A stretch of 36,718 nucleotides of DNA from Ventosimonas gracilis (GCF_001580025.1 NZ_LSZO01000047.1:1-36718); one strand, 5' to 3'. Numbered from the stretch's first letter, positions 1 through 9,937 are shown. Numbers and translations: made by a program. Notes: generated by a model from the letters alone, not told the origin.

Positions 1-445
<445 letters not shown>

Positions 446-469
446 GTAGCAGACCCTAATCGCTGCAAC

Positions 470-499
470 ACATAAAAGGCCACTAGTGGCCTTTTATGT
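470..499 (+). terminator. Palindromic intrinsic terminator after tuf
   Basis: A perfect 30-bp palindrome centred on CACTAGTG has a 5' arm containing ATAAAAGGCC and a 3' arm containing GGCCTTTTAT. It begins 24 bp after the tuf stop codon and precedes the S10 promoter. The T-run is part of the stem, so it could act in either direction. The structure is directly visible; its termination activity is inferred. Confidence 0.85.
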
Positions 500-512
500 T
501 GTCTGAATAAAG

Positions 513-906
<394 letters not shown>

Positions 907-990
907 AAGCATTTGAAGCTTTTGGCTGTGTAACGCTCTGCAATGGGCGGCCATAGCGGGTGAAAGCCCCGTACACTCATGAGGTTTACT

Positions 991-1620
991 ATGACTATTG
1001 GTGTAGTCGGTCGAAAGTGCGGGATGACCCGCATTTTTACCGAAGAAGGCATCTCGATTCCGGTTTCGGTGATTGAGGTTGAGCCTAATCGCGTGACCCA
1101 GTTTAAAACCGTAGAAAGTGACGGCTATCAAGCTGTTCAGGTGACTGTTGGTGCAAGGCGTGCATCGCGCGTGACCAAGCCGCAGGCAGGCCACTTTGCT
1201 AAAGCCCAGGTGGAAGCGGGCCGTACCGTCTGCGAGTTTCGCCTGAATGATGGCGAATACAAGGCAGGCGATACGCTGGGGGTTTCCCTGTTTGAAGCTG
1301 GACAGAAGGTCGATGTAACCGGCCAGTCCAAAGGTAAAGGCTTTGCCGGTACCATCAAACGCTGGAACTTCCGTGGGCAGGATAACAGCCACGGTAACTC
1401 CATCTCCCACCGCGTTCCGGGTTCCATTGGCCAATGCCAGACCCCTGGTCGCGTGTTCAAGGGCAAAAAAATGTCCGGTCACTTGGGTGCCGAGCGCGTA
1501 ACCGTGCAGTCCTTGGTGGTGGTTCGTGTCGATGCCGAGCGCAACTTGCTGCTGGTCAAAGGCGCGATTCCCGGTGCGCCGGGCGGCGATGTGCTGGTTC
1601 GTCCAGCCGTGAAGGCATAA
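991..1620 (+). CDS. rplC: 50S ribosomal protein L3
   Basis: L3 is an early-assembly 50S protein whose central loop reaches towards the peptidyl-transferase centre. The protein is 209 aa, as in E. coli, and starts [16 protein letters not shown]. The central extension contains [14 protein letters not shown] and the glutamine of GQCQTPGR that PrmB methylates in relatives. A start at the ATG of 979 is possible in frame, but that codon overlaps the TGAGG Shine-Dalgarno that serves the ATG at 991. It is followed after 10 bp by rplD, with a strong AAGGAGG between them. Confidence 0.98.
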   Translation: MTIGVVGRKCGMTRIFTEEGISIPVSVIEVEPNRVTQFKTVESDGYQAVQVTVGARRASRVTKPQAGHFAKAQVEAGRTVCEFRLNDGEYKAGDTLGVSLFEAGQKVDVTGQSKGKGFAGTIKRWNFRGQDNSHGNSISHRVPGSIGQCQTPGRVFKGKKMSGHLGAERVTVQSLVVVRVDAERNLLLVKGAIPGAPGGDVLVRPAVKA

Positions 1621-1630
1621 GGAGGCCAGT

Positions 1631-2233
1631 ATGCAACTGAACGTCAGTGGCGCAGAGGCTCTGGAAGTTTCCGATATCACCTTTGCCGCACAATTTAATG
1701 AAACGCTGGTGCATCAAGCCGTCGTTGCCTATATGGCGGGCGGTCGTCAAGGCAGCAGAAAGCAGAAAACCCGCGCCGAAGTGTCCGGCGGCGGCAAAAA
1801 ACCCTGGCGGCAAAAGAGTACCGGTCGTGCCCGTGCCGGTAGCACCCGTGGGCCGATTTGGCGTGGCGGTGGCGTGACCTTTGCCGCGCGTCCGCAAAAT
1901 CACGAGCAAAAACTCAACCGCAAAATGTACCGCGCGGCGCTGCGTTCGATTTTGTCCGAACTGGTGCGCAATGAGCGTTTGGTCGTGGTGCCGGAATTTG
2001 TTGTCGAGGTGCCGAAAACCAAGGCGCTGCTAGGCAAGCTGGGCGCGCTTGAGTTAAGCGACGTGCTGATTATTTCCGAGTCCATTGATGAAAACCTGTA
2101 TCTGGCCGCTCGCAATCTGCCGCATGTGGATGTGCGTGATGTGCTGGGCGCAGACCCGGTCAGCCTGATTGCCTTCGAGAAAGTGCTGGTGACGGTTGCC
2201 GCGCTTAAGAAATTTGAGGAGCTATTGGGATGA
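1631..2233 (+). CDS. rplD: 50S ribosomal protein L4
   Basis: L4 lines part of the nascent-chain exit tunnel; in E. coli it also represses its own operon. The 200-aa length matches the family. The long basic tunnel loop is visible around residues 40-90, including [19 protein letters not shown] and [17 protein letters not shown]. The stop codon overlaps the rplW start as ATGA, so the two are probably translationally coupled. The short leader upstream of rpsJ gives no obvious room for the E. coli L4 leader structure, so autoregulation should not be assumed. Confidence 0.98.
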   Translation: MQLNVSGAEALEVSDITFAAQFNETLVHQAVVAYMAGGRQGSRKQKTRAEVSGGGKKPWRQKSTGRARAGSTRGPIWRGGGVTFAARPQNHEQKLNRKMYRAALRSILSELVRNERLVVVPEFVVEVPKTKALLGKLGALELSDVLIISESIDENLYLAARNLPHVDVRDVLGADPVSLIAFEKVLVTVAALKKFEELLG

Positions 2234-2529
2234 ATCAGGAACGTCTGTTTCAGGTGCTGCAAGGCGCTCGTGTGTCCGATAAGGCCGCAGGTCTTGCCGT
2301 AGCGCAGCAATATATTTTTCACGTCGCCGCCGATGCCAGCAAGCTCGAAATCAAAAAGGCCGTTGAAAGCCTGTATGAAGTCAAAGTGGCGAATGTCAAC
2401 ACGCTCAACGTGCTCGGCAAAAGCAAGCGCAATGCCAAAGGCGTGCAAGGCAAGCGGGCGGATTGGAAAAAAGCCGTGGTTTCGCTGGCTGAAGGCCACA
2501 AGCTCGCGCTTCTTGGCGAACTGGAATAA
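2230..2529 (+). CDS. rplW: 50S ribosomal protein L23
   Basis: L23 sits at the exit of the polypeptide tunnel and is the docking site for trigger factor and signal recognition particle. The protein is 99 aa, typical for gammaproteobacteria. It contains the family core [19 protein letters not shown] and the C-terminal motif with DWKKAVVSL. It starts inside the rplD stop codon (ATGA overlap) and is followed by rplB after 9 bp. Nothing unusual is seen. Confidence 0.97.
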   Translation: MNQERLFQVLQGARVSDKAAGLAVAQQYIFHVAADASKLEIKKAVESLYEVKVANVNTLNVLGKSKRNAKGVQGKRADWKKAVVSLAEGHKLALLGELE

Positions 2530-2538
2530 GGAAGGGTC

Positions 2539-3360
2539 ATGGCCATCGTAAAATGCAAGCCAACCTCCGCAGGCCGCCGCTTTGTGGTCAAGGTCGTTGG
2601 GCAGAACCTGCACAAAGGCGCGCCACACGCGCCGCTTTTGGAAAAGCAATCGAAAAAAGGCGGTCGTAACAACAACGGTCGCATTACTACCCGTCACGTC
2701 GGCGGTGGACACAAGCAGCATTATCGCTTGGTCGATTTTCGCCGTAACAAGGACGATATTCCCGCAGTGGTTGAGCGTATTGAATACGACCCTAACCGCA
2801 CCGCACATATCGCCCTGATTAAATACGCCGACGGCGAGCGGCGCTACATCATCGCAGCGAAAGGCCTCGCCGCTGGCGAGCAGCTTTTGTCCGGCATGAT
2901 GGCACCCATTCGGGTCGGCAACTGCTTGCAACTGCGTCATATTCCGCTGGGTTCGACCATTCACGCGGTAGAACTCAAGCCCGGTAAAGGCGCACAGATT
3001 GCACGCAGCGCCGGTGCTTCCGTGCAGCTGGTGGCGCGTGAAGGTGCTTATGTCACCTTGCGCTTGCGTTCCGGTGAAATGCGCAAAGTGCTGGCCGAAT
3101 GCCGCGCGACCTTGGGCGAAGTGTCCAACGGCGAACACAACTTGCGCTCGCTGGGCAAGGCCGGTGCCAAACGCTGGCGCGGTGTTCGTCCTACCGTCCG
3201 TGGTGTGGCGATGAACCCGGTAGACCATCCGCACGGTGGTGGTGAAGGGCGTACTTCCGGTGGTCGTCATCCGGTTTCGCCTTGGGGCTTCCCGACCAAG
3301 GGTGCCAAGACGCGCTCGAACAAACGTACCGACAACATGATTGTGCGTCGGCGCAAGTAA
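2539..3360 (+). CDS. rplB: 50S ribosomal protein L2
   Basis: L2 is a 23S rRNA-binding protein needed for subunit association and peptidyl-transferase activity. Its 273 aa match the family length. The conserved [20 protein letters not shown] lies near residues 40-60, and the C-terminal signature [13 protein letters not shown] contains the histidine associated with peptidyl transfer. An AAGGAAGG Shine-Dalgarno precedes the ATG. It is the fifth gene of the S10 operon, in the usual position between rplW and rpsS. Confidence 0.98.
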   Translation: MAIVKCKPTSAGRRFVVKVVGQNLHKGAPHAPLLEKQSKKGGRNNNGRITTRHVGGGHKQHYRLVDFRRNKDDIPAVVERIEYDPNRTAHIALIKYADGERRYIIAAKGLAAGEQLLSGMMAPIRVGNCLQLRHIPLGSTIHAVELKPGKGAQIARSAGASVQLVAREGAYVTLRLRSGEMRKVLAECRATLGEVSNGEHNLRSLGKAGAKRWRGVRPTVRGVAMNPVDHPHGGGEGRTSGGRHPVSPWGFPTKGAKTRSNKRTDNMIVRRRK

Positions 3361-3375
3361 CTTGAGGATTTGAAA

Positions 3376-3651
3376 GTGCCACGTTCTCTGAAAAAAGGCC
3401 CGTTTATCGACCTTCACCTGTTGAAGAAAGTCGATGCAGCGGTCGCCAAGAACGACCGTAAACCGGTAAAAACCTGGTCGCGCCGCTCGATGATTTTGCC
3501 GCAGATGGTAGGTCTTACCATTGCTGTGCATAACGGCAGGCAGCATGTGCCAGTGCTGATTAGCGAAGACATGGTCGGTCACAAACTCGGCGAGTTTGCG
3601 GCTACCCGTACTTACCGCGGGCATGCCGCCGACAAGAAAGCCAAGCGCTAA
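3376..3651 (+). CDS. rpsS: 30S ribosomal protein S19 (GTG start)
   Basis: S19 is in the head of the 30S subunit, next to the A-site finger. From the GTG at 3376 the protein is 91 aa and begins [19 protein letters not shown], exactly the family N-terminus. The TTG at 3370 would add two residues, but TGAGG at 3363-3367 is well spaced for 3376. The conserved [16 protein letters not shown] near the C-terminus is intact. The GTG start is the only non-ATG start among the ribosomal-protein genes here. Confidence 0.96.
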   Translation: MPRSLKKGPFIDLHLLKKVDAAVAKNDRKPVKTWSRRSMILPQMVGLTIAVHNGRQHVPVLISEDMVGHKLGEFAATRTYRGHAADKKAKR

Positions 3652-3660
3652 GGGGTAGAC

Positions 3661-4044
3661 ATGTCAAAGCAAAAGAAACTGAAAGTAGACGACGGCCAAA
3701 CGCCGGCGGTGCTCAGTGGTGCGCGTATTTCGGCACAGAAAGCGCGGCTGGTGGCTGACCAGATTCGCGGCAAAGATGTCGGTGAAGCGCTGAATCTGCT
3801 CACCTTCAGCGGCAAAAAAGCAGCAGGCATCATGAAAAAACTGCTCGAATCCGCTGTCGCCAATGCCGAGCATAACAATGGTGAAGACGTGGATGACCTT
3901 AAGGTTTCCACCGTATTCGTCAACGAAGGACGCTCGCTCAAGCGCATCATGCCGCGTGCCAAAGGCCGTGCAGACCGCATCGTCAAGCGTTCCTGCCATA
4001 TCACGGTCAAGGTCGCTGACAAAACCCGCAGCGCTGGCAAGTAA
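3661..4044 (+). CDS. rplV: 50S ribosomal protein L22
   Basis: L22 spans the 50S subunit and its beta-hairpin forms part of the exit-tunnel constriction where macrolides bind. The core is recognisable: [19 protein letters not shown] and [20 protein letters not shown]. At 127 aa it is longer than the 110-aa E. coli protein. The excess is an N-terminal lysine-rich tail ([18 protein letters not shown]) plus a few C-terminal residues. The ATG has a GGGG-containing Shine-Dalgarno, so the tail appears to be translated. Confidence 0.97.
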   Translation: MSKQKKLKVDDGQTPAVLSGARISAQKARLVADQIRGKDVGEALNLLTFSGKKAAGIMKKLLESAVANAEHNNGEDVDDLKVSTVFVNEGRSLKRIMPRAKGRADRIVKRSCHITVKVADKTRSAGK

Positions 4045-4056
4045 CGGAGTCCATTG

Positions 4057-4746
4057 ATGGGTCAGAAAGTACATCCCGTAGGCATGCGCCTGGGAATCGT
4101 CAAAGAGCATACCTCGGTCTGGTACGCCGATAAGCGTACTTATGCGGACTACTTGTTCGCGGATTTGCAGGTTCGTGAGTATCTCAAAGACAAATTAAAA
4201 AACGCATCGGTCAGTCGCATCGACATTCATCGTCCAGCGCAGACGGCCAAAGTGACCATCCACACCGCCCGCCCCGGTATCGTTATCGGTAAAAAAGGCG
4301 AGGACGTGGAAAAACTCAAAGCGGATTTAACCGCCCGCATGGGCGTACCGGTGCATATCAATATCGAAGAAATCCGCAAGCCGGAACTCGATAGTTTGTT
4401 GGTCGCACAGGGCGTAGCGCAACAACTGGAAAAGCGCGTGATGTTCCGCCGTGCCATGAAGCGTGCGGTGCAAAGCACCATGCGCTTGGGTGCCAAAGGC
4501 ATTCGTATTCAAGTGAGCGGCCGCTTGGGCGGCGCGGAAATCGCCCGTACCGAATGGTACCGCGAAGGTCGCGTACCGCTGCATACGCTGCGTGCCGACA
4601 TCGATTACGCCACCTACGAGGCGCACACCACTTACGGTGTGATCGGGGTCAAGGTATGGATTTTCAAAGGCGAGGTCATCGGTGGCCAGCTTGAGGAAAG
4701 CCGTCCGCAAACGCCCGCGCCACGTCGCAAAGCCGCGAATAAATAA
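4057..4746 (+). CDS. rpsC: 30S ribosomal protein S3
   Basis: S3 is part of the mRNA entry channel and helicase of the 30S subunit. The protein is 229 aa and starts [20 protein letters not shown]. The KH domain is seen at about residues 40-105 with [14 protein letters not shown], and the C-terminal domain contains [20 protein letters not shown]. The ATG at 4057 was preferred to the TTG three bases upstream because the family begins with MGQK. Its Shine-Dalgarno is CGGAG. Confidence 0.98.
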   Translation: MGQKVHPVGMRLGIVKEHTSVWYADKRTYADYLFADLQVREYLKDKLKNASVSRIDIHRPAQTAKVTIHTARPGIVIGKKGEDVEKLKADLTARMGVPVHINIEEIRKPELDSLLVAQGVAQQLEKRVMFRRAMKRAVQSTMRLGAKGIRIQVSGRLGGAEIARTEWYREGRVPLHTLRADIDYATYEAHTTYGVIGVKVWIFKGEVIGGQLEESRPQTPAPRRKAANK

Positions 4747-4760
4747 GGAGTACGCCCATC

Positions 4761-5174
4761 ATGTTGCAACCTAAGCGTACCAAGTTCCGCAAACAGATGA
4801 CCGGCCACAACCGTGGTCTGGCGCAGCGCGGAAGCAAAGTCAGTTTCGGTGAATACGCATTGAAATCGGTCGATCGTGGTCGTTTGACCGCGCGACAAAT
4901 CGAAGCCGCCCGTCGCGCCCTGACCCGTCACGTCAAACGTGGCGGAAAAATCTGGATTCGCGTATTCCCGGATAAACCGGTTACCAAAAAACCGCTGGAA
5001 GTCCGTATGGGTAAAGGCAAGGGCAGCGTTGAGTACTGGGTAGCCCAAATTCAGCCCGGTCGCGTGCTCTATGAAATCGAAGGGGTCTCTGAAGAACTGG
5101 CGCGTGAGGCGTTTGCCTTGGCCGCCGCCAAACTTCCGATTGCAACCTCCTTCGTCAAGCGGACGGTAATGTAA
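4761..5174 (+). CDS. rplP: 50S ribosomal protein L16
   Basis: L16 organises the 50S A-site region and is important for tRNA accommodation. The 137-aa protein contains [19 protein letters not shown] and the family stretch [20 protein letters not shown]. The stop codon shares one base with the rpmC start (TAATG), the first of several tight couplings in this part of the operon. Typical member with no irregularity. Confidence 0.98.
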   Translation: MLQPKRTKFRKQMTGHNRGLAQRGSKVSFGEYALKSVDRGRLTARQIEAARRALTRHVKRGGKIWIRVFPDKPVTKKPLEVRMGKGKGSVEYWVAQIQPGRVLYEIEGVSEELAREAFALAAAKLPIATSFVKRTVM

Positions 5175-5398
5175 TGAAAAGCGCAGAAAAACTTAAAGAC
5201 TTTCGCGGCAAGTCCCGCGAAGAATTGCAACAGGAGCTGCTGCGTCTGCTGCGTGAACAATTTGATTTGCGGATGCAAAAAACCACCGCTCAGTTGACGC
5301 AAACCCATTTGCTAAGGCAAGTGCGCCGTGACATCGCGCGGGTAAGAACGCTGCTGGGTGAACAGGTAAAAGCAGGGCAGGTAGAACATCATGGCTGA
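5174..5398 (+). CDS. rpmC: 50S ribosomal protein L29
   Basis: L29 is a small helical protein near the tunnel exit, adjacent to L23. It is 74 aa, slightly longer than the E. coli 63 aa; the extra residues are at the C-terminus. The helical-hairpin pattern and the family segment [17 protein letters not shown] are clear. The start overlaps the rplP stop by one base, and the stop overlaps rpsQ by 8 bp. Confidence 0.96.
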   Translation: MKSAEKLKDFRGKSREELQQELLRLLREQFDLRMQKTTAQLTQTHLLRQVRRDIARVRTLLGEQVKAGQVEHHG

Positions 5399-5657
5399 AG
5401 CGCAAAAAACCGTCCGCACGCTGATCGGCAAGGTCGTCAGCGACAAAATGGACAAGACCATCACCGTACTGATTGAGCGGCGCGTCAAGCACCCGATCTA
5501 CGGCAAATACGTCAAGCGCTCGACCAAGCTGCACGCGCACGACGAAAACAACCAGTGCAAAATCGGCGATACCGTTTCCATCCGCGAAACCCGCCCGCTG
5601 GCCAAGACCAAATCTTGGACGCTGGTTGAAATCGTCAGTCAAGCGGCTCTGGTCTAG
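5391..5657 (+). CDS. rpsQ: 30S ribosomal protein S17
   Basis: S17 is a primary 16S rRNA-binding protein of the 30S body. It is 88 aa with an OB-fold and the family motif [19 protein letters not shown] followed by [19 protein letters not shown]. It begins 8 bp inside rpmC (ATGGCTGA overlap), which suggests translational coupling. Usual length and position. Confidence 0.97.
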   Translation: MAEAQKTVRTLIGKVVSDKMDKTITVLIERRVKHPIYGKYVKRSTKLHAHDENNQCKIGDTVSIRETRPLAKTKSWTLVEIVSQAALV

Positions 5658-5673
5658 GCAGAGGAGAACTTAA

Positions 5674-6042
5674 ATGATTCAGACTCAATCCATGCTGGAC
5701 GTGGCCGACAACAGTGGTGCGCGTCGCGTGATGTGCATCAAGGTGCTGGGCGGCTCGCACCGGCGTTATGCGGGTATTGGTGACATCATCAAAGTGACGG
5801 TCAAAGAAGCCATCCCGCGCGGCAAGGTCAAAAAAGGCCAGGTGATGACCGCTGTGGTGGTGCGTACCCGTCATGGCGTGCGCCGTACCGATGGCTCGTT
5901 GATTCGTTTTGACGGCAACGCGGCGGTACTGCTTAACAACAAGCAAGAGCCGATTGGCACCCGCATCTTCGGGCCGGTGACGCGCGAACTTCGCTCTGAG
6001 AAGTTCATGAAAATCGTCTCGCTCGCCCCCGAAGTGTTGTAA
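5674..6042 (+). CDS. rplN: 50S ribosomal protein L14
   Basis: L14 forms an intersubunit bridge and is the target of the silencing factor RsfS. It is 122 aa, the standard length. The start [20 protein letters not shown] and the end [12 protein letters not shown] are canonical. A GAGGAG Shine-Dalgarno precedes it. In the classical E. coli arrangement this gene begins the spc operon; here only 16 bp separate it from rpsQ and I see no promoter, so S10 and spc are probably one transcript. Confidence 0.98.
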   Translation: MIQTQSMLDVADNSGARRVMCIKVLGGSHRRYAGIGDIIKVTVKEAIPRGKVKKGQVMTAVVVRTRHGVRRTDGSLIRFDGNAAVLLNNKQEPIGTRIFGPVTRELRSEKFMKIVSLAPEVL

Positions 6043-6052
6043 GGAGACTTCC

Positions 6053-6370
6053 ATGAAAAAAATTCGTCGTGACGACGAGGTTATCGTCATCACCGGCAAG
6101 CATAAAAGCCGCCGTGGCAAGGTCGTTAAAGTGCTGCCGGATGGTCGCTTGATTGTGGGTGGGGTTAATCTGGTCAAGCGTCACACCAAAGCCAACCCAA
6201 TGGCAGGTCAGGCTGGCGGGGTGGTGGAAAAAGAAGCGGCAATGCAGGCTTCCAACGTTGCCATCTATAACCCGGAAACGCACAAGGCCGACCGAGTAGG
6301 CTTTCGGATTCTTGAAGACGGCAAAAAAGTCCGCATCTTCAAGTCCACGCAAAAGCCCGTAGACGCTTGA
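6053..6370 (+). CDS. rplX: 50S ribosomal protein L24
   Basis: L24 is an assembly-initiator protein of the 50S subunit near the tunnel exit. The KOW motif is at the N-terminus ([20 protein letters not shown]), and the middle contains [12 protein letters not shown]. Its 105 aa agree with the family. An AAGGAG Shine-Dalgarno lies 10 bp before the ATG. Neighbours rplN and rplE are as expected. Confidence 0.97.
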   Translation: MKKIRRDDEVIVITGKHKSRRGKVVKVLPDGRLIVGGVNLVKRHTKANPMAGQAGGVVEKEAAMQASNVAIYNPETHKADRVGFRILEDGKKVRIFKSTQKPVDA

Positions 6371-6388
6371 AGGTAAAGGCAAACTATC

Positions 6389-6934
6389 ATGGCACGATTG
6401 AAACAACTGTACCGCGACGAGCTGGCACCGAAACTCAAAGACGAGCTAAAGCTCGGCAATCTGATGGAAGTGCCGCGCATCACCAAAATCACCCTCAATA
6501 TGGGCCTTGGTGAAGCGGTGGGTGACAAAAAAGTCATCGAAAACGCGCTGTCGGACCTGGAAAAAATCGCCGGACAAAAACCGGTCGTCACCTTTGCGCG
6601 CAAATCCATCGCCGGTTTTAAAATCCGCGAAGGCTGGCCTATTGGTGTGAAAGTCACCCTGCGCCGCGAGCGTATGTATGAATTTCTCGACCGTCTGCTG
6701 TCGATTGCCCTGCCGCGCGTGCGCGACTTCAGGGGTCTGTCGATTAAATCGTTCGACGGCAAAGGCAACTACAGCCTTGGCGTGCGCGAGCAGATCATCT
6801 TTCCGGAAATCGACTACGACAAAATCGACAAATTGCGCGGATTGGATATTTGTCTTTCCACCAGCGCCCGTTCGGATGAAGAAGGCCGTGCATTACTGCG
6901 TGCTTTCCGCTTCCCGTTCCGTAATCAGGGATAA
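6389..6934 (+). CDS. rplE: 50S ribosomal protein L5
   Basis: L5 binds 5S rRNA and contacts P-site tRNA and S13 across the subunit bridge. It is 181 aa. The family signature is present: [20 protein letters not shown], then [20 protein letters not shown] and the C-terminal end of [16 protein letters not shown]. In E. coli the S8 protein binds mRNA at the start of this gene to regulate the spc operon; no such structure was established here by eye. Confidence 0.97.
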   Translation: MARLKQLYRDELAPKLKDELKLGNLMEVPRITKITLNMGLGEAVGDKKVIENALSDLEKIAGQKPVVTFARKSIAGFKIREGWPIGVKVTLRRERMYEFLDRLLSIALPRVRDFRGLSIKSFDGKGNYSLGVREQIIFPEIDYDKIDKLRGLDICLSTSARSDEEGRALLRAFRFPFRNQG

Positions 6935-6940
6935 CAGCCA

Positions 6941-7246
6941 ATGGCTAAGAAAAGCATGAAAAACCGCGAATTAAAGCGCAGCAAGACGGTCGCTAAATTC
7001 GCCAAAAAACGCGCCGAACTCAAAGCGCTGATTGCAAATCCGGCAACCTCTGCCGAGCAACGCTGGGAAGCGCAAATCGCCCTGCAAAAGCAGCCGCGTG
7101 ACGCCAGCGCCAGCCGCCTGCGCAACCGCTGTCGCGTAACCGGCAGGCCGCACGGGGTTTACCGCAAGTTCGGCCTTGGCCGTAACAAGCTGCGCGAAGC
7201 CGCCATGCGCGGTGACGTACCGGGGCTGGTCAAGGCTAGCTGGTAG
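6941..7246 (+). CDS. rpsN: 30S ribosomal protein S14 (zinc-free, long type)
   Basis: S14 lies in the 30S head. At 101 aa it is the long, zinc-independent form: the C-terminal half contains [20 protein letters not shown], and no CxxC pair is present. It follows rplE after 6 bp. Downstream, the otherwise seamless operon breaks: a long hairpin and a promoter come before rpsH, so this gene may be the last of the first transcription unit. Confidence 0.97.
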   Translation: MAKKSMKNRELKRSKTVAKFAKKRAELKALIANPATSAEQRWEAQIALQKQPRDASASRLRNRCRVTGRPHGVYRKFGLGRNKLREAAMRGDVPGLVKASW

Positions 7247-7261
7247 GGCTTTAAGTAAATA

Positions 7262-7300
7262 AGCAAAAGGCGGGGAAGATTTGCTTTCCCGCCTTTTGCT
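7262..7300 (+). terminator. Strong hairpin between rpsN and rpsH (internal terminator candidate)
   Basis: The arms 7262-7278 and 7284-7300 pair over 17 bp with a single G-T wobble, around a 5-nt loop. The first 13 bp are perfect (AGCAAAAGGCGGG with CCCGCCTTTTGCT). It starts 16 bp after the rpsN stop. As with the tuf terminator, the T-run is inside the stem. It probably terminates or attenuates S10-spc transcription, or protects the 3' end of that mRNA; this role is inferred. Confidence 0.75.
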
Positions 7301-7309
7301 CTCTATAAT
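7281..7309 (+). promoter_or_regulatory. Sigma-70 promoter upstream of rpsH
   Basis: TTGCTT (7281-7286) and a perfect TATAAT (7304-7309) are separated by 17 bp. The -35 box lies in the loop and 3' arm of the preceding hairpin. The expected start near 7316 gives a leader of about 90 nt before rpsH. It would allow rpsH-to-secY to be transcribed independently of the S10 promoter. Confidence 0.75.
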
Positions 7310-7366
7310 GTGCGACCTTTTGTCTTGCTGCTTTGTGCGGTGATGGGCAAAACGGTTGTCATTTTT

Positions 7367-7388
7367 GGCCTGTTGGCCGTTTTTTGTT
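7367..7388 (+). promoter_or_regulatory. Possible attenuator in the rpsH leader
   Basis: A short GGCC-TGTT-GGCC hairpin is followed by G and a six-T run (7380-7385). An alternative pairing of AAAACGG (7349-7355) with CCGTTTT (7377-7383) excludes this hairpin. The two mutually exclusive folds lie just before the AGGAG ribosome-binding site of rpsH. This could be an attenuator or autoregulatory site, but it is short and could be chance. Confidence 0.35.
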
Positions 7389-7405
7389 TCAGGAGCAATA
7401 AGCCC

Positions 7406-7798
7406 ATGAGTATGCAGGATCCGTTGGCGGACATGCTGACTCGTATCCGTAATGCCCAGATGGCTGAAAAGTCCAACGTGCGCATGCCCTCTTCCAAGTT
7501 GAAGGTGGCGGTCGCCGAGGTACTCAAAAGCGAAGGCTATATCGGCGGATACCAGATTGAAGGCGAGGTTAAGCCCGAACTTTTAATCGACCTTAAATAT
7601 TTTGAAGGCCGCCCGGTCATCGAAGAAATCAAGCGCGTTAGCCGCCCCAGCCTTCGCCAGTACAAAGGCAAAGATAAGCTTGGCAAAGTGCGAGGCGGTC
7701 TTGGTATTTCCATCGTCTCCACCAATCGTGGTGTGATGACGGATCGTGCTGCTCGTGCCGCTGGCGTGGGCGGCGAAGTTTTATGCAGCGTATTTTGA
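7406..7798 (+). CDS. rpsH: 30S ribosomal protein S8
   Basis: S8 is a central-domain 16S rRNA-binding protein and, in E. coli, the repressor of the spc operon. From the ATG at 7406 (AGGAG 10 bp upstream) it is 130 aa, the standard length, and begins [18 protein letters not shown]. The frame is open further upstream, but those residues are unrelated to S8. The C-terminal signature [20 protein letters not shown] is intact. It is the first gene after the hairpin and promoter that interrupt the ribosomal block. Confidence 0.98.
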   Translation: MSMQDPLADMLTRIRNAQMAEKSNVRMPSSKLKVAVAEVLKSEGYIGGYQIEGEVKPELLIDLKYFEGRPVIEEIKRVSRPSLRQYKGKDKLGKVRGGLGISIVSTNRGVMTDRAARAAGVGGEVLCSVF

Positions 7799-7808
7799 GG
7801 AAGGGTCT

Positions 7809-8342
7809 ATGTCTCGCGTAGCCAAAAACCCGGTCAAAGTACCTGCCGGGGTTGAAGTCAAACTCGAAGGTCGCAACCTTGCGGTCAAAGGCGCTAAAGG
7901 CAGTTTGTCGCTGGTGATTCATCCCAAAGTGGAAATCACTCAAGAAAGCGGCGAGCTGCGTTTTGCTGCCAAAGGCGGTGAACAGCAGAATCAAGCGATG
8001 GCCGGTACCACCCGGGCGCTGGTCAACAACATGGTCATCGGCGTCAGCCAAGGCTTTGAGCGTCGCCTGCAACTGGTCGGTGTCGGTTATCGTGCACAGG
8101 CCAAAGGCCAGGTGCTTAACCTTGCGCTGGGTTATTCGCACCCGATTGACTACGAGTTGCCGCAAGGTATCAGCGCCGAAACCCCGAGCCAGACTGAAAT
8201 CCTGCTCAAGGGTATCGACAAACAACTGGTCGGCCAGGTCGCAGCAGAAATCCGCGACTTCCGTCGTCCTGAACCCTATAAGGGCAAAGGCGTGCGCTAC
8301 TCGGATGAAGTAGTGCGCCGCAAAGAAGCCAAGAAGAAATAG
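7809..8342 (+). CDS. rplF: 50S ribosomal protein L6
   Basis: L6 lies near the factor-binding site of the 50S subunit. From the ATG at 7809, with GAGGAAGGG upstream, it is 177 aa as in E. coli and starts [20 protein letters not shown]. The C-terminal [20 protein letters not shown] is the L6 signature. The frame is open upstream into rpsH, but that extension has no counterpart in the family. Ten bases separate it from rpsH. Confidence 0.98.
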   Translation: MSRVAKNPVKVPAGVEVKLEGRNLAVKGAKGSLSLVIHPKVEITQESGELRFAAKGGEQQNQAMAGTTRALVNNMVIGVSQGFERRLQLVGVGYRAQAKGQVLNLALGYSHPIDYELPQGISAETPSQTEILLKGIDKQLVGQVAAEIRDFRRPEPYKGKGVRYSDEVVRRKEAKKK

Positions 8343-8350
8343 GTCCGCAC

Positions 8351-8701
8351 ATGAACCTGAAAAAGCAAAGCCGTCTGCGTCGTTCGCGCAAGACGCGCCT
8401 GAAAATACGCGAGCTGGAAGTGATGCGCCTGTGCGTACACCGCTCGTCCCAGCATATCTATGCCCAGGTGATTTCAGAAGATGGCGGCAAAGTCCTCGCC
8501 AGTGCTTCCACGCTGGACAAAACCTTGCGCAGCGGCGCAACCGGCAATATTGCCGCGGCGACCGAAGTCGGCAAGCTGATTGCCGAACGCGCCAAGGCCG
8601 CTGGAGTGCAAAAGCTCGCTTTTGACCGCTCCGGTTTTCAATACCACGGGCGCATCAAAGCGCTGGCCGAAGCAGCGCGCGCAGGCGGATTGGAGTTTTA
8701 A
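8351..8701 (+). CDS. rplR: 50S ribosomal protein L18
   Basis: L18 binds 5S rRNA together with L5 and L25 in the central protuberance. It is 116 aa, the usual size. It contains [20 protein letters not shown], then [19 protein letters not shown] and [14 protein letters not shown] at the C-terminus. Gene order rplF-rplR-rpsE is conserved, with 8 bp and 2 bp between genes. Confidence 0.98.
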   Translation: MNLKKQSRLRRSRKTRLKIRELEVMRLCVHRSSQHIYAQVISEDGGKVLASASTLDKTLRSGATGNIAAATEVGKLIAERAKAAGVQKLAFDRSGFQYHGRIKALAEAARAGGLEF

Positions 8702-8703
8702 GC

Positions 8704-9225
8704 ATGGCAAATCACGAGCAAAAGCAAGGCCGCGGCGAGCGTGAGCGCGACGAAGGCTATATTGAAAAACTGGTTCAGGTGAACCGTGTGGCGAAAACCG
8801 TCAAAGGTGGCCGCATCTTCACCTTTACCGCATTGACCGTGCTGGGTGACGGCAAAGGGCGCGTCGGTTTTGGTCGCGGTAAATCGCGCGAAGTGCCTGC
8901 CGCCATCCAAAAAGCCATGGAAGCAGCGCGTCGCAACATGATTCAGGTAGACCTTGCCGGTAACACCCTGCAATACGCGATGAACGCCCATCACGGCGCG
9001 TCCAAAGTGTTTATGCAGCCGGCCTCTGAAGGTACTGGCGTGATTGCCGGTGGCGCGATGCGTGCGGTGATGGAAGTCGCTGGCGTACAAAACGTACTGG
9101 CTAAATGCTACGGCTCGACCAATCCGGTCAACGTGGTGCAGGCCACCTTCAAGGCGCTCAAATCCATGCAGTCGCCCGATTCGGTCGCCGCCAAGCGTGG
9201 CAAGACGGCGCAGGAGATTCTCTGA
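8704..9225 (+). CDS. rpsE: 30S ribosomal protein S5
   Basis: S5 is located near the decoding site and mRNA entry; mutations in the family give spectinomycin resistance or ram phenotypes. It is 173 aa, slightly longer than the E. coli 167. The double-stranded-RNA-binding-like N-terminal domain contains [20 protein letters not shown], and [20 protein letters not shown] follows. The stop overlaps the rpmD start by one base (TGATG). Confidence 0.98.
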   Translation: MANHEQKQGRGERERDEGYIEKLVQVNRVAKTVKGGRIFTFTALTVLGDGKGRVGFGRGKSREVPAAIQKAMEAARRNMIQVDLAGNTLQYAMNAHHGASKVFMQPASEGTGVIAGGAMRAVMEVAGVQNVLAKCYGSTNPVNVVQATFKALKSMQSPDSVAAKRGKTAQEIL

Positions 9226-9407
9226 TGAGCGCAACGGTAAAAGTCAAACTGCTAAAAAGCACCATTGGACGGCTCAAAGCGCATCAAGCCTGTGTGCGCG
9301 GATTGGGCTTGCGCCGCATCGGCCATCAGGTCGAAGTGCTGGATACGCCAGAAAATCGCGGCATGATTAACAAAGTCAGTTACCTGCTCAAAGTAGGGGG
9401 CGAATAA
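9225..9407 (+). CDS. rpmD: 50S ribosomal protein L30
   Basis: L30 is a small 50S protein of 60 aa. It starts [20 protein letters not shown] and ends with [10 protein letters not shown]. The start was set at the ATG that overlaps the rpsE stop, because the open frame upstream encodes unrelated residues and the L30 family begins here. The stop overlaps the rplO start by one base (TAATG), so rpsE-rpmD-rplO are probably translationally coupled. Confidence 0.97.
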   Translation: MSATVKVKLLKSTIGRLKAHQACVRGLGLRRIGHQVEVLDTPENRGMINKVSYLLKVGGE

Positions 9408-9937
9408 TGCAACTGAATGATTTGCGCAGTGCGCCAGGTGCGCGCAAAAGTGCGCTGCGTGTCGGTCGCGGCATCGGTAGCGGTATCGGCAAAACCTGCG
9501 GACGCGGCCACAAAGGCCAGACTTCGCGTACCGGCGGCAGCATCGCGCCGGGCTTTGAAGGCGGTCAAAACCCGCTGTACCGTCGTTTGCCGAAATTTGG
9601 TTTTGTTTCGCACAAAGCCTTTTCTCGCGCTGAAATTCGCACCGCTGAGCTGAACAAAGTGGCTGGCGACATCGTGAGCCTGGAAACGCTGCGCGAGGCC
9701 GGTCTGATTAACGCGCAAGTGGACAGCGTTAAGGTGATGCTGTCCGGCGAAGTCAGCCGTGCACTGGTGCTGCAAGGCGTTGCTGCCACTAAAGGCGCAC
9801 GTGCGGCGATTGAAGCGGCAGGCGGACGGGTTGAGGCGTTCGAAGCCGAAATCAAGCTGAAAAAACTGCCCGCCAAAGCCGAGCAGCGTCAAAGCGGACG
9901 GCTCGCGCGAGTGGCCGCCAAAGCACAAAAGGACTAA
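9407..9937 (+). CDS. rplO: 50S ribosomal protein L15 with C-terminal extension
   Basis: L15 is a late-assembly 50S protein that contacts 23S rRNA through an extended N-terminal arm. That arm is clear ([19 protein letters not shown] and [11 protein letters not shown]). At 176 aa it is some 30 residues longer than the 144-aa E. coli protein. The excess is an alanine-, lysine- and arginine-rich C-terminal tail (residues about 145-176, including [15 protein letters not shown]). Followed by secY after 6 bp. Confidence 0.97.
   Translation: MQLNDLRSAPGARKSALRVGRGIGSGIGKTCGRGHKGQTSRTGGSIAPGFEGGQNPLYRRLPKFGFVSHKAFSRAEIRTAELNKVAGDIVSLETLREAGLINAQVDSVKVMLSGEVSRALVLQGVAATKGARAAIEAAGGRVEAFEAEIKLKKLPAKAEQRQSGRLARVAAKAQKD

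Noticed and set aside
1900-3624. A 574-codon open frame on the minus strand across rplD-rplW-rplB-rpsS
   Set aside because: It is antisense to four unmistakable ribosomal-protein genes. Long shadow frames are expected in strongly codon-biased genes; it has no recognisable domain.
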